Source of the DNA: Amnibacterium endophyticum | GTDB taxonomy: Bacteria > Actinomycetota > Actinomycetes > Actinomycetales > Microbacteriaceae | Assembly: GCF_042680685.1 (NCBI RefSeq) | Contig: NZ_JBHUEA010000017.1 | Span: 1 to 64,000, forward strand | Length of the DNA stretch: 64,000 nucleotides | Direction of reading: 5' to 3' | Shown: in pieces, positions 1-8,071 of the stretch | How positions within the stretch are numbered: position 1 is the stretch's first letter | How the letters are laid out: every line of letters starts with the position of its first letter | The notes under the pieces: model-generated | Databases searched by the model: none | What the model was told of the DNA's origin: nothing | Seen by the model: the letters and a program-made list of their open reading frames with translations, nothing else | Translations under genes and position numbers: made by a program

Positions 1-537
1 GCCGAGGCGAAGGCGGCGGAGCGCGCGGCCGAGGCGCAGGTGGCGGCCACCCGCGCGCGCCGGGAGCGGCTCCAGGCGCAGCTCCACGACCTGCAGGCGA
101 CCTCGAGCTCGCTGCAGGCCTCGTACGCCGCCGCGCAGGCGGCGAAGCGCGCCGCCGCGGCGGCCGGTCACGCCGACGGCGGCGGCGGCTCCCTGTCGGG
201 CCTGGGCACGGGACCGGGCTCGCTCTCCCCCGCCGACGCGCAGGCCTACGCCGCGTCCCGACTCGGCGCGTACGGCTGGAGCAGCGGCCAGATGGGCTGC
301 CTGACGCGACTCTGGAACATCGAGTCCGGCTGGCGCTGGAACGCCTACAACGCCTCCTCCGGCGCCTACGGCATCCCGCAGTCCCTGCCGGGCTCGAAGA
401 TGGCGACGGCGGGCGGCGACTGGACGACCAGTTCGAGGACGCAGATCGAGTGGGGGCTCGGGTACATCCAGGCCCGCTACCAGACCCCCTGCGGCGCGCT
501 CGCGTTCGAGACGAGCCACGTCCCGTACTGGTACTGA
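1..537 (+). CDS. Coiled-coil / lytic transglycosylase-like wall protein, 3' part (cut by window edge)
   Basis: The frame is open from base 1, so the start lies outside the window; 178 residues are visible. About 55 residues of Ala/Arg/Gln/Glu-rich heptad-like sequence (coiled coil) are followed by a Gly-rich hinge and a C-terminal domain of about 90 residues with WNIESGW, ASSGAYGIPQ and GLGYIQARY. This resembles the aggregation-promoting-factor / lytic-transglycosylase-like domain of actinobacterial wall proteins; the Glu in IESGW is the presumed catalytic acid, and the Cys residues in MGCL and TPCG may form a disulfide. Export is inferred from the family; the signal peptide would be in the missing part. 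It converges on the flavin reductase gene with 22 bases between stops. Peptidoglycan remodelling is the likely role; the exact bond cleaved cannot be told. Confidence 0.8.
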   Translation, partial: AEAKAAERAAEAQVAATRARRERLQAQLHDLQATSSSLQASYAAAQAAKRAAAAAGHADGGGGSLSGLGTGPGSLSPADAQAYAASRLGAYGWSSGQMGCLTRLWNIESGWRWNAYNASSGAYGIPQSLPGSKMATAGGDWTTSSRTQIEWGLGYIQARYQTPCGALAFETSHVPYWY

Positions 538-559
538 GCGGGACGGCGTCGAGCCGGGC

Positions 560-1066
560 TCAGCCGGCGGTCGGCGCGAGCGCCCGGTAGGCGCTCCGGA
601 AGTAGAGCAGCGGCGCCGCGTCGTCGAGCCCCTGCGCCTCGAGCGCGCGGACCCTGCCGACGACGATGTGGTGGTCGCCGCCGTCGTGCACCGCCTCGAG
701 GTCGCACTCCACGTGCGCGATGGCGCCGTCGAGCAGCGGGTTCCCGAGCGCACCGGCGCGGAAGCCCTGACCGGCGAACTTGTCGCCGCCGCTCACGGCG
801 AAGCGCGCGCTGACGTCCCGCTGGTCCGCCCCTAGCACGTTGACGGCGAAGCGGCCGGTCGCGGCGATGCGCGGCCAGGTGCTCGACGAGCGGGCGGTGC
901 TGAGCAGCACGAGGGGCGGATCGAGGGACAGGGAGGAGAACGACTGGCAGGTGAGGCCGGCCGGCCCCTCGGGCGTGGTGCCGGTGATCACGACGACCCC
1001 TGTCGCGAAGTGCGCGAGCACCTGCCGGAAGGCGGCGGCGTCGAAGGTCTCGGTGAGGGCGGTCAC
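560..1066 (-). CDS. Flavin reductase family (FMN-binding split-barrel) protein
   Basis: 168 residues, the usual length for the flavin-reductase-like family that supplies reduced FMN/FAD to two-component monooxygenases. Visible motifs are ATGVVVITG near residue 20, GLTCQSFSSLSLDPPLV (flavin-binding loop) and FAVNVLGADQ, with GDHHIVVGRV late in the protein. No oxygenase partner lies nearby, so the partner is unknown. The GTG at 1066 was chosen because a TACAGT hexamer ends 7 bases upstream, implying a leaderless start; longer versions of the frame run into the Rpf gene and are shadows. It reads alone after the Rpf terminator hairpin. Confidence 0.9.
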   Translation of the reverse strand: MTALTETFDAAAFRQVLAHFATGVVVITGTTPEGPAGLTCQSFSSLSLDPPLVLLSTARSSSTWPRIAATGRFAVNVLGADQRDVSARFAVSGGDKFAGQGFRAGALGNPLLDGAIAHVECDLEAVHDGGDHHIVVGRVRALEAQGLDDAAPLLYFRSAYRALAPTAG

Positions 1067-1073
1067 CCCCGCC

Positions 1074-1079
1074 ACTGTA
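1074..1079 (-). promoter_or_regulatory. -10 TACAGT for flavin reductase (leaderless)
   Basis: TACAGT on the minus strand ends 7 bases before the GTG at 1066, so transcription should begin at or next to the start codon. Fits the TANNNT consensus of actinobacterial sigma-A promoters. Confidence 0.5.
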
Positions 1080-1114
1080 GGAGCGCCCGCATGACGATCG
1101 TGTTGCGTGACGCA

Positions 1115-1155
1115 CGACGACGGCGCCCGGGCATCAGCCGCGGGCGCCGTCGTCG
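1115..1155 (-). terminator. Hairpin terminator after the Rpf-like gene
   Basis: A perfect 15-bp stem (1115-1129 with 1141-1155) encloses an 11-base loop, 9 bases beyond the Rpf-like stop at 1164. There is no U-tract, as is usual for GC-rich actinobacterial terminators. Confidence 0.75.
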
Positions 1156-1163
1156 AGTCGACC

Positions 1164-1778
1164 TCAGGCCGGCAGGTGCAGGCGCTGACCCACCACGATG
1201 AAGTTCGGGTTCGCGAGACGGTTCGCGTCCGCGAGCCGGTGCCAGCCGCCCTTGACGTGCAGCTTCGCAGCGATCTTGGCGAGCGTGTCGCCGCGCTTGA
1301 CCGTGTAGACCTTGCCGGACAGCTTGACCGAGCCGCGGTGCTTGACGGTGTGCTTGACGGCCTTCTTCGCGTGGGTCGACTTCGCGACGTGCTTGGTCGC
1401 CTTCTTCGCGTGCGAGGCGCTGACACTGCTGGAGGTGCCGCGCGCACCCGCCTTGACGGAGCAGACCGGCCAAGCCCCCCAGCCCTGGCCCGCGAGCACG
1501 CGCTCCGCGATCCGGATCTGCGTGGCCTTGCTGGCGTTCGCCGGGTTGCCGGTTCCGCCGTAGCCGCGCCACGTGGACATGCTGAACTGCAGGCCGCCGT
1601 AGTAGCCGTTGCCGGTGTTGATGTGCCAGTTGCCGCCCGACTCGCACTGGGCGACGCGGTCCCAGGTGCTGGTGGGGGCGGCGTTCGCCGGCGCGGCGCC
1701 CAGCGCGACGCCGGTGAGGGCGAGGGCTGCGACGGCGACGCCGGAGAGGGCGGCACGGGTGTTGGTCAGGATCGTCAT
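1164..1778 (-). CDS. Resuscitation-promoting-factor-like transglycosylase with LysM domain
   Basis: 204 residues. An N-terminal signal peptide (about residues 1-36, ending APANA) is followed by a transglycosylase domain with STWDRVAQCESGGNW, YYGGLQFS and GWGAWPVC, the Rpf fold in which the Glu of CESGG is catalytic. A Lys/His/Ala-rich linker leads to a C-terminal LysM domain (YTVKRGDTLAKIA ... NPNFIVVGQRLHLPA) that binds peptidoglycan. Such proteins are secreted muralytic enzymes that stimulate growth from dormancy. The ATG at 1778 is placed by the signal peptide and the upstream GGAG. The gene stands alone with a strong terminator and a long, structured upstream region (1779-2439), which suggests RNA-level or complex promoter control. 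Confidence 0.92.
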   Translation of the reverse strand: MTILTNTRAALSGVAVAALALTGVALGAAPANAAPTSTWDRVAQCESGGNWHINTGNGYYGGLQFSMSTWRGYGGTGNPANASKATQIRIAERVLAGQGWGAWPVCSVKAGARGTSSSVSASHAKKATKHVAKSTHAKKAVKHTVKHRGSVKLSGKVYTVKRGDTLAKIAAKLHVKGGWHRLADANRLANPNFIVVGQRLHLPA

Positions 1779-2439
1779 GACGTCGCTCCGGCGGGTCCGC
1801 CTCCGCTCGTCCCATCCCTGGGTCTCGACACGCTGCTGCCCACCCTGACGAGTCGTGGTCGTGGAGCGGTTCGGCATGTGGGCAGCGTGAGGCGTGGCCG
1901 GACCGGGCGAGGCCCGTCGGGAGGGGGTGCCGGCGGTTCCTGTTCGCCGACGCCCGATCGAGCGGCATGAGAGTGCCATGGGTTCCAAGGGCGAGTCAAA
2001 CGATTCGGTCACGATCTCGCGTGTCGTGGTGCGGGGACGAGACGGCTGCGATATGCCTCTCGGCCGCGGGCGGGGAGTCGCTCGACCACTTGCTGGAAGC
2101 CGACTGATCAGCAGCGGTGGGCGCCGGCGACGCCGCAGGCGAAAGGTCCCACCAGGACGCCCCGCATCGCTCCCGATCCGCTGGAGCGGCGCCGATCCCT
2201 CCGGCGTTCGCTGACGACCTCGGGAGACCGCCGTGCGGACGCCCGCGCCGACCCGGCCGCCCGCAAAGGTGCAGGAAGGGGCTCCCCGACCCCCGTTCGG
2301 GGGCCGACCGACGCCTGGAAGCCGTCTCTCCCCGACCGGACCTGAGGCTCGGCTGGACGCAGGCCGTGCTCCGGCCGAGTCGCGAGATCGACGCGAAGCG
2401 GTTTTCCGCCGCGCGGCGCGTCGCGGGGCCGACGGCTCC
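1779..2439. other. 661-base gap upstream of the Rpf-like gene, no convincing gene
   Basis: No frame here shows a recognisable protein. Nearest the Rpf-like start is a stem-loop (9-bp arms 1835-1843 and 1878-1886) that would lie in the mRNA leader. Rpf genes of other actinobacteria often carry a cyclic-di-AMP riboswitch here; I could not find its conserved core on either strand, so a leader RNA is possible but unproven. A second hairpin-prone stretch lies around 2288-2312. Confidence 0.5.
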
Positions 2440-3132
2440 TCAGGTGAGCGAGTCGAGGTCGGGCTCGCCGGGCGACGGGATCCGGAGGTCGCCGCAGCCG
2501 TCGAGCACCCGCTCGATCGCGGCGAGCTCCGCGGGGTCGACCGCGAGCCGCCACCGCGCCTTGACGCCGACCCAGTCGGCGACGTACCCGCAGTGGTCCC
2601 GGGGCGGCAGCCATCGCGCCGGGTCGGCGTTCCCCTTCTGCTCGTTCAGGGCCGCGGTCACCGCCTGCAGGCTCGGCCGGTAGCCGAGGTCGTTGCCGTA
2701 GGCGACGAGCCGCCGGGGGTCCCACCGCTCCGCACCGGAGCGCCAGGCCTCGAGCAGCGGCACGAGGTGGTCGATCGTGAAGGCGTCCGGGTCCGTCGTC
2801 GTCCTCCCGTCGAATGCGGAGCGCCACTCCCCCGTCACGCGGCAGGACGCCCCGATCGTCGGCGGCACGACGCTGTCGCGGATCAGCACCTCGCGCCGGG
2901 TCCAGCAGCCGTCGCCGTCCGGATCGAGGTCGCCGCCGTAGCCGAAGCGATCCCGGTCGTAGCCCGCACCGCTGCGCTCGGGGCGCACGACGAGCCCGTC
3001 GAGCAGCGCGCGGACCGACGAGGTCCCGGTCGGGGAGGACGGCGCGGAGGCGGAGCGCTCCGCCGCGCCGGGCGCCGCCGAGCAGCCCGCGAGCAGCACC
3101 AGGGCCGCCGCCGAGAGCAGGATCCGCCGCAC
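2440..3132 (-). CDS. Secreted lipoprotein with HNH/DUF1524-type nuclease domain
   Basis: 230 residues. A short lipoprotein signal with lipobox LLAGC places the mature Cys near residue 16, so the enzyme should be anchored outside the membrane. After a Ser/Thr/Pro linker the domain shows FTIDHLVPLLEAWRSGA, YGNDLGYRPSLQAV, LNEQKGNADPARWLPP and HCGYVADWVGVKARW. The DH...N...E.KG..DP..W pattern is that of the DUF1524 / GmrSD-C HNH family of extracellular nucleases. The probable role is degrading external nucleic acid. Because it is exported and stands alone, it is not a restriction system. It ends beside the long Rpf upstream region and starts 44 bases before the CAT tRNA on the other strand. Confidence 0.85.
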   Translation of the reverse strand: MRRILLSAAALVLLAGCSAAPGAAERSASAPSSPTGTSSVRALLDGLVVRPERSGAGYDRDRFGYGGDLDPDGDGCWTRREVLIRDSVVPPTIGASCRVTGEWRSAFDGRTTTDPDAFTIDHLVPLLEAWRSGAERWDPRRLVAYGNDLGYRPSLQAVTAALNEQKGNADPARWLPPRDHCGYVADWVGVKARWRLAVDPAELAAIERVLDGCGDLRIPSPGEPDLDSLT

Positions 3133-3164
3133 GGCACCAGCCTGCCAGGCGCCGCCGCCGGGGC

Positions 3165-3170
3165 TAGGGT
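3165..3170 (+). promoter_or_regulatory. -10 TAGGGT for the CAT tRNA
   Basis: TAGGGT ends 6 bases before the tRNA 5' end; CTGCCA at 3142-3147, 17 bases further up, is a fair -35 match. The transcript would start almost exactly at the mature 5' end. Confidence 0.55.
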
Positions 3171-3176
3171 CGTCGC

Positions 3177-3250
3177 GGGGCGGTAGCTCAGCCGGTCAGA
3201 GCAGCGGACTCATAATCCGTCGGTCACGGGTTCAAGTCCCGTCCGCCCTA
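3177..3250 (+). tRNA. tRNA with CAT anticodon (elongator Met, or Ile2 after lysidine modification)
   Basis: 74 bases. Acceptor arms pair over 7 bp (a G-T at the first pair), the anticodon loop is CTCATAA with anticodon CAT, and the T loop is TTCAAGT on a 5-bp stem. It lacks the initiator pattern of three G-C pairs in the anticodon stem. CCA is not encoded (CCG follows). Elongator Met and Ile(CAT) cannot be told apart with confidence from sequence alone. Confidence 0.9.
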
Positions 3251-3319
3251 CCGCGGCGGCGGACGCTCCGAGCGTGGTCACATCGCCGCGCCGGCCGCGG
3301 CCACGATCGCCCCAGCGGC

Positions 3320-3325
3320 TAGTCT
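3320..3325 (+). promoter_or_regulatory. -10 TAGTCT, leaderless start for the gene at 3332
   Basis: TAGTCT ends 6 bases before the ATG at 3332, leaving no room for a ribosome binding site. Confidence 0.55.
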
Positions 3326-3331
3326 CGCCGC

Positions 3332-3625
3332 ATGGCTCCGCCCCCGACCGCCCCGCGCGGGCCCGGCGGCACGGCGTCGGACGAGCTCGACCGGGCCGTC
3401 GCCACCTACGTCGGGCACGGCTTCCAGGTCGTGTTCCTCAGCCCGCGGCGCGCCGTCCTCGAGCGCCGTCAGCGGGTGCACGTCCTGCTCAACGTCGCGC
3501 TCACCCTCGTCACCGGCGGCATCTGGCTGCTCTTCCTCGCGATCCGGCTGCTCAACTGGCCGAAGGACCGCGTGGTGCTCACCCTCGACGACCACGGCGT
3601 GCTCGTCCCCGAGTTCTCCTCCTGA
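3332..3625 (+). CDS. Small membrane-associated protein of unknown function
   Basis: 97 residues, not assigned to a named family. Residues 20-50 are amphipathic and Arg-rich (FQVVFLSPRRAVLERRQ), then one strongly hydrophobic segment (VLLNVALTLVTGGIWLLFLAIRLL, about residues 51-74) spans the membrane, followed by a short polar tail. The pattern of basic residues, a TGGIW turn in the helix and a short tail resembles small actinobacterial superinfection-immunity-like membrane proteins, but this is only a resemblance. A leaderless promoter sits directly upstream. The hydrolase gene follows with its own promoter. Confidence 0.75.
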   Translation: MAPPPTAPRGPGGTASDELDRAVATYVGHGFQVVFLSPRRAVLERRQRVHVLLNVALTLVTGGIWLLFLAIRLLNWPKDRVVLTLDDHGVLVPEFSS

Positions 3626-3648
3626 ACCGGCCCGGCGGCCGACCGACC

Positions 3649-3654
3649 TAGGCT
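3649..3654 (+). promoter_or_regulatory. -10 TAGGCT, leaderless start for the hydrolase
   Basis: TAGGCT ends 7 bases before the GTG at 3662 and lies just past the preceding stop codon. Confidence 0.55.
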
Positions 3655-3661
3655 GCCCGCC

Positions 3662-4453
3662 GTGGCCGACGCGATGCTCGAGGTGACCGGGGCGCGACTG
3701 GCCGCCGACGTGCGCCGAGGGTCGGGCCCGGCCGTCGTCGCCCTCCACGGCCTGGGCTCGTCGCGGGCGAACGAGGACGCCGACGGCTTCTTCGGCTGGA
3801 CGGCGGTCGCCGAGGCGGGGCGCACGCTGGTCCGCTACGACGCGCGCGGGCACGGCCGCTCGAGCGGGGCACCGCAGCCGGCGGCCTACCGCTGGGAGGC
3901 GCTCGCGGACGACCTGCTCGCTGTGCTGGACGAGGTCTCCCCGGACGAACCGGTGGACGGGATCGGCGTCTCCATGGGCACGGGCACCCTGCTGACGCTC
4001 GCCGTGCGGCGCCCCGAGCGGTTCCGCCGCCTCGTGCTCGTGCTGCCGCCGACCGCCTGGTCCTCCCGAGCCGCGCAGCGGGACCTCTACGAGTCGAGCG
4101 CCCGCTTCGTCGAGCAGCGCGGGATGGACGCCTGGGTCCGCGGCACCGCCTCGCTGCCCGGACCACCCGTCGCCGAGGAGGCCGGTGCCGCCGCCCTGCC
4201 GCCCGACGTCGACGGAGCGCTGCTGCCGTCGGTGCTCCGCGGCGCTGCCGGGAGCGACCTGCCGCCCGAGGCGGACGTCGCCGGTCTCGAGCACGACGTG
4301 CTGCTGATGCCGTGGACCGGCGACCCCGGCCACCCGATGTCGACCGCGGAGCGCCTGCTCGAGCTGCTGCCGAACGCCGCGCTGGACGTGATGCGGGACG
4401 GGGAGGCCCTGCGGGGCGCGGGCGGTCGCGCCGCCGCCTTCCTCACCCGCTGA
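3662..4453 (+). CDS. Alpha/beta-hydrolase
   Basis: 263 residues with the classic fold order: oxyanion-loop motif VVALHGLGSS (about residue 26), YDARGHGRSSG, the nucleophile elbow GIGVSMGTG with Ser near residue 108, and a late Asp/His region (PWTGDPGHPMSTAE) supplying the rest of the triad. Substrate is unknown; close families include esterases and 3-oxoadipate enol-lactonase-like enzymes, but no pathway genes are adjacent. GTG start with a leaderless promoter. Its TGA directly abuts the stop of the convergent GH3 lipoprotein gene (TGATCA across 4451-4456). Confidence 0.85.
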   Translation: MADAMLEVTGARLAADVRRGSGPAVVALHGLGSSRANEDADGFFGWTAVAEAGRTLVRYDARGHGRSSGAPQPAAYRWEALADDLLAVLDEVSPDEPVDGIGVSMGTGTLLTLAVRRPERFRRLVLVLPPTAWSSRAAQRDLYESSARFVEQRGMDAWVRGTASLPGPPVAEEAGAAALPPDVDGALLPSVLRGAAGSDLPPEADVAGLEHDVLLMPWTGDPGHPMSTAERLLELLPNAALDVMRDGEALRGAGGRAAAFLTR

Positions 4454-5659
4454 TCAGCGCGCGAGCTCCCCCTGGCGCAGACGCGCCGCGACGACCCGCT
4501 CCGCCGCCGCGGTCAGCCGCGCGTCGAACGCCGGGTCCGACGCCGCCTTCTTCATCAGCGCCCCGTGCAGCACCGGGAGGTGCGCGGGGACGATGTCGAG
4601 CACGAGGTCGCCGCCCGCGGCGACGAATCGGGTGGCGCGCTCCCCGAGCGGGACGCCGCGCAGCGCGACGGCGCCGCCGACGTCGTCGGACATCACCACG
4701 CCGTGGAACCCGAGCCGCTCCCGCAGCAGGCCGGTCACGATCGGCCGGGAGAAGAGCGCGGGCACCCCCCGGTCGATCCTCGAGTACGAGGCGCTCGACA
4801 TCATCACGAACCCGGGGTCCGCGGCGATGCCGTCGCGGAACGCCGAGAGCCGCGGCGACGACGCGGTGGTCACGGCGTCGACGACGTGCGCGGCGGTGTC
4901 CGTGTTCTGGCGCACGCAGCCGAGGCCCGGGAAGTGCTTGACCGTGGTCTGCACCCCGGCGTCGCGCATCCCCCGGACGAACGCGGCGACGTGCCGGCCG
5001 GCCGCCTGCGGGTCCGAGCCGTACTGCCGCCGGAGGTCCGCCACCGGCGGGTTGTCGTGCAGCGTCGAGGCGCAGGGGACGTCGGCGACGGGCCCGAGGT
5101 CCAGCCGCACCCCCGCCCTCGCGAGGCTGCGCCCCCACGACGCGGCGTCCCTCCGCAGCGCCGCGTGGCCGCGCCGCCCCTGCTCGACGGCGCTCGGAAT
5201 GCGATGGAACCCGGGGCCGGTCAGCACCTGCACGGTGCCGCCCTCCTGGTCCGTCGCGGTGAGCAGGGGGAGCCCGTCGGGCGCCGCGGCCCTGGCCGGG
5301 GCGAGCGCGCTCGCGACGGCGGATGCGCCGGCGGCGCTGCGCCCGCGGACCATCACCCCGCCGAGGTGGTAGCGCCGCACCGGGGACGCGAGGCCGCGGA
5401 GCCCGCTCACCGTCGCCGCCGTCATGAGCAGCTGGCCGGCGCGCTCGCTGCGCGACATGTGCGCCACCAGCTCGGCCGCGCGCTCGTCGATGCTCGGCGG
5501 CCGGCTCGGCGTCGGCCGCGCCGAGGCCGCAGGCGCAGCAGAGGCGACGGCCCCCGTGCTCGGTCCGACCCCACGGGCGGGGGCGGACCCGCTCGGCGCG
5601 CATCCGCTCAGCAGCATCGCCGCGGCCAGCACCGCGGCCAAGGCACCGGACCTGCGCAT
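4454..5659 (-). CDS. Glycoside hydrolase family 3 lipoprotein (NagZ-like beta-N-acetylhexosaminidase)
   Basis: 401 residues. The lipoprotein signal ends in LLSGC (Cys about residue 20), followed by an Ala/Pro/Ser-rich linker and a single GH3 barrel. Diagnostic motifs are TATDQEGGTVQ, LDLGPVADV, TTVKHFPGLG (the NagZ loop), and VVMSDDVGG holding the nucleophile Asp. Family members remove N-acetylglucosamine from peptidoglycan fragments or surface glycans; an anchored external enzyme fits wall recycling or scavenging. The ATG at 5659 was chosen because the lipobox follows at the right distance and GGGGGAGGT lies upstream. It lies 92 bases downstream of the GT4 gene, separated by a short hairpin. 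Confidence 0.88.
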   Translation of the reverse strand: MRRSGALAAVLAAAMLLSGCAPSGSAPARGVGPSTGAVASAAPAASARPTPSRPPSIDERAAELVAHMSRSERAGQLLMTAATVSGLRGLASPVRRYHLGGVMVRGRSAAGASAVASALAPARAAAPDGLPLLTATDQEGGTVQVLTGPGFHRIPSAVEQGRRGHAALRRDAASWGRSLARAGVRLDLGPVADVPCASTLHDNPPVADLRRQYGSDPQAAGRHVAAFVRGMRDAGVQTTVKHFPGLGCVRQNTDTAAHVVDAVTTASSPRLSAFRDGIAADPGFVMMSSASYSRIDRGVPALFSRPIVTGLLRERLGFHGVVMSDDVGGAVALRGVPLGERATRFVAAGGDLVLDIVPAHLPVLHGALMKKAASDPAFDARLTAAAERVVAARLRQGELAR

Positions 5660-5673
5660 CGCGACACCTCCCC

Positions 5674-5690
5674 CTCGTCCGGGGGACGAG
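5674..5690 (-). terminator. Short hairpin between GT4 and GH3 genes
   Basis: Perfect 7-bp stem (5674-5680 with 5684-5690) with a 3-base G loop between the GT4 stop (5752) and the GH3 start (5659). It may terminate the GT4 message or form part of the GH3 leader, where it would sit beside the ribosome binding site. Confidence 0.4.
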
Positions 5691-5751
5691 TCAACGCGGT
5701 GCGCGCGCTCCAGCGACGAGCGGCGCCGGAGCGTCGCCGATCCGCCCGGCC

Positions 5752-6984
5752 TCATTCGGCGACGGCGCCCTTCGCCCGGCGGGCGAGCACGCGGAACTGC
5801 TCGCGCACCTTCGAGGTCAGCGGGCCGACGTCGGTGACCGGATCGGTGACCGGCTCGCCCCGGTAGAGGTGCTCGAAGACCGTGATGGTCGTGTCGATGT
5901 CGTGCGGCTCGAGCAGGCGCAGGGAGGCGCGCTGCATCACCTCGCGCTCCTCGCGCGGCATCCGCAGCACCCGCTCGAGCCGGTCCGCGAGCGCCGCCAC
6001 GTCCCGGGGCGGGAAGAGGTACCCGTTCTCCCCGTCCCTGACGAGGTGCGGCAGCGCCATCGCGTCGGCGGCGACCACGGGCAGCCCGCTCGCCATGCCC
6101 TCCATCGTGGCGATCGACTGCAGCTCCGCGGTGGACGGCATCGCGAAGACGGTCGCCCGGGTCAGGATCCGCCGCAGCTCGGCGTCGCTGACCCGCCCCG
6201 GGAAGTGCACGCGGTCGGCGACGCCGAGCCGCTGCGCCTGCAGCTCGAGCGCACGGCGCTGATCGCCCTCGCCGATCAGGTCCAGCTGCGCGTCGAGGTC
6301 GCGCGGCAGCCGGGCGAGCGCGTCGACGAGGTCGGGCAGCATCTTCTCGCCCGTGATGCGGCCGCAGAACGCGATGCGCAGCTCGGGCTTGTCCTCGAAG
6401 TCGGGCGTGTAGTCGCTCATGCGGATGCCGCAGGAGACGGCGTGGACGCCGCGCAGCCCCGTCCGGGACTCGAGGTACGCCGCGGCCCGCTTGGTCGGCG
6501 TCGTGAGCTCGGCGGCCTTCCGGTAGAGCCGGGTGCAGTCCTTCCACGCCAGCCAGGCGATGAAGCGGTGCGTGAACCGCGGGAACGGCGTGTGCTCGAT
6601 CAGGTTCTCGGGCATGAAGTGGTTCGTGGCGACGACGCGGACGCCGCGCTTCGCCGACTCGGTCGTCAGGCCGCGGCCGATCAGCATGTGCGACTGCATG
6701 TGCGAGACGTCGGGCCGCACCGCCTTGAGGATCCGCCGCGCGTTGCGGTGGATCGCCCACGGGTAGACCGCGCGCAGCCAGTCGTGGAGCGGGTAGCGGA
6801 AGCTCTTCAGCCGGTGGACGGTCAGCATCTGCCCGTCGTGCTCCTCGCGGAACGCGCCCTGCCTGCCGTCGTGGGACTGCGCGATGATGTGCACGTCGTG
6901 GCCGCGCGAGGCGATGCCCGCGGCGAGCCGCACCGAGAAGCTGGCGGCGCCGTTGACGTCCGGCGGGAAGGTGTCGCCACCCAT
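5752..6984 (-). CDS. Glycosyltransferase family 4 (GT-B fold)
   Basis: 410 residues. The N-terminal acceptor half begins GGDTFPPDVNGAASFSVRLA, typical of mannosyl/glucosyltransferases of the PimB/MgtA type. The C-terminal donor half has IAFCGRITGEKMLPDLV, FPGRVSDAELRRIL and the E-x7-E motif region TAELQSIATMEGMASGLPVV, which binds the nucleotide-sugar diphosphate. Probably cytoplasmic, adding a sugar to a lipid or glycan acceptor. The ATG at 6984 is the first standard start in the frame, but homologues usually have a few residues before GGDTFPP, so a non-standard start slightly upstream is conceivable. It is monocistronic. Confidence 0.88.
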   Translation of the reverse strand: MGGDTFPPDVNGAASFSVRLAAGIASRGHDVHIIAQSHDGRQGAFREEHDGQMLTVHRLKSFRYPLHDWLRAVYPWAIHRNARRILKAVRPDVSHMQSHMLIGRGLTTESAKRGVRVVATNHFMPENLIEHTPFPRFTHRFIAWLAWKDCTRLYRKAAELTTPTKRAAAYLESRTGLRGVHAVSCGIRMSDYTPDFEDKPELRIAFCGRITGEKMLPDLVDALARLPRDLDAQLDLIGEGDQRRALELQAQRLGVADRVHFPGRVSDAELRRILTRATVFAMPSTAELQSIATMEGMASGLPVVAADAMALPHLVRDGENGYLFPPRDVAALADRLERVLRMPREEREVMQRASLRLLEPHDIDTTITVFEHLYRGEPVTDPVTDVGPLTSKVREQFRVLARRAKGAVAE

Positions 6985-7056
6985 CAGGACCGTGAGCCGG
7001 GGCAGGGCTTCGTGGTCGACCGGGTCTGGAATGGCTCGTCCCCTCGGAGGCGGCGC

Positions 7057-7076
7057 GCCCCCGTGATGACGGGGGC
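7057..7076 (-). terminator. Hairpin after the DMT transporter
   Basis: 7-bp all-G/C-rich stem (7057-7063 with 7070-7076) around a 6-base loop, 56 bases past the transporter stop and before the GT4 gene. Confidence 0.55.
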
Positions 7077-7132
7077 ACCTGGGCGTCTCGACGCTAGCGC
7101 ACGCGGACGGCGGTCCGGCGGCACCCGGCCGG

Positions 7133-8065
7133 TCAGGACGCCTTCGCGGCCTCCTGCGGGCGCACCTCGGGATGGTGGCGCGACAGCTGCAGGACGCCGA
7201 AGACCGCCACCGCGCCGGTGACGAGGAACGCCGGGCCGGCCCACCACTCGGCGTTCGCCGCCTCGCCGAGCACCAGCACGCCGATGCCGACGGCGACCAT
7301 CGGGTCGACGACGGTGAGCCCGGCGATGACGAGGTCCGGCGGCCCCACCGCGTAGGCGGTCTGGACCAGGTAGAAGCCCGAGAGGCCCGCGGCGAGCAGC
7401 CCGACGACCGACAGCAGCGTGAACAGGTCGAGCTGACCGCCGACCAGCCGGTTGATGACCGTCTTCGCCATCGTCGCCACGAAGCCGTACAGCACCCCGG
7501 CGCCGACGATGTAGGCGATCGGCGTCGCCCGGGAGCGGTAGAGGGCCCACAGGACGCCGAGGGCGACGAGCACGATCGCGAGCAGCACGAGGATCGTGCG
7601 AAGGTCGTCGTCGCTGATCAGGGTGTCGGTCGCGTTGGGCGCCGCGATCGCGACGAACGCGCCCACGCCCACGACGCAGAGCACGATCGCGCGCACGACC
7701 TTGCGGCTCAGGTGCGTGCGGGTCATGCGCGCGTTCAGGATCGCCGTCACCACGAGCGCGATGGCGCCGAGCGGCTGCACGACGATCAGCGCGGCGAAGC
7801 GGAGGCTGGTCAGCTGCAGCACGATCGCGAGGCCGAGCGCGATGGTGCCGAAGAGCCAGGAGCGGTTGCGCACGAGCCGCATGAGCTTGGCGAGCCCGGA
7901 ACCGGGGTCCGGCGCCTCCTGCAGGTCCACCTGCTTGACCCCGCGGGACTGGAACTGCGCCCCGAGGCTCAGGAAGACCGCCCCCGTCAGCGCGATCGGG
8001 ATGCCGATCGCCTGCGCGGTGTTGATCACGCGCGGGTCGAGCGCCATCGGGACGTCCAGCAGCAC
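7133..8065 (-). CDS. DMT-superfamily (EamA-like) membrane transporter
   Basis: 310 residues with about nine to ten hydrophobic segments in two EamA-like halves; visible landmarks are PIALTGAVFLSLGAQFQSRG at the start, LIVVQPLGAIALVVTAILNAR closing the first half, and VIAGLTVVDPMVAVGIGVLVLGE in the second. A polar loop (about residues 45-60) lies after the first helix. Substrate cannot be predicted. The GTG at 8065 is supported by a TAGCCT hexamer ending 6 bases upstream (leaderless); an internal ATG at 8047 is the alternative. It is divergent from the deformylase gene, the two -10 elements being 28 bases apart. Confidence 0.88.
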   Translation of the reverse strand: MLLDVPMALDPRVINTAQAIGIPIALTGAVFLSLGAQFQSRGVKQVDLQEAPDPGSGLAKLMRLVRNRSWLFGTIALGLAIVLQLTSLRFAALIVVQPLGAIALVVTAILNARMTRTHLSRKVVRAIVLCVVGVGAFVAIAAPNATDTLISDDDLRTILVLLAIVLVALGVLWALYRSRATPIAYIVGAGVLYGFVATMAKTVINRLVGGQLDLFTLLSVVGLLAAGLSGFYLVQTAYAVGPPDLVIAGLTVVDPMVAVGIGVLVLGEAANAEWWAGPAFLVTGAVAVFGVLQLSRHHPEVRPQEAAKAS

Positions 8066-8071
8066 CGCTGC

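Noticed and set aside
1..537. Prophage lysis or tail gene
   Set aside because: The transglycosylase-like domain is common in host wall proteins and no phage structural gene is nearby.
1779..2100. Possible cyclic-di-AMP (ydaO) riboswitch upstream of the Rpf-like gene
   Set aside because: The conserved riboswitch core segments could not be found on either strand. Only a simple stem-loop is visible.
2440..3132. GmrSD-type restriction or defence gene
   Set aside because: The HNH/DUF1524 domain is on a secreted lipoprotein without GmrS or other defence partners, so an extracellular nuclease is far more likely.
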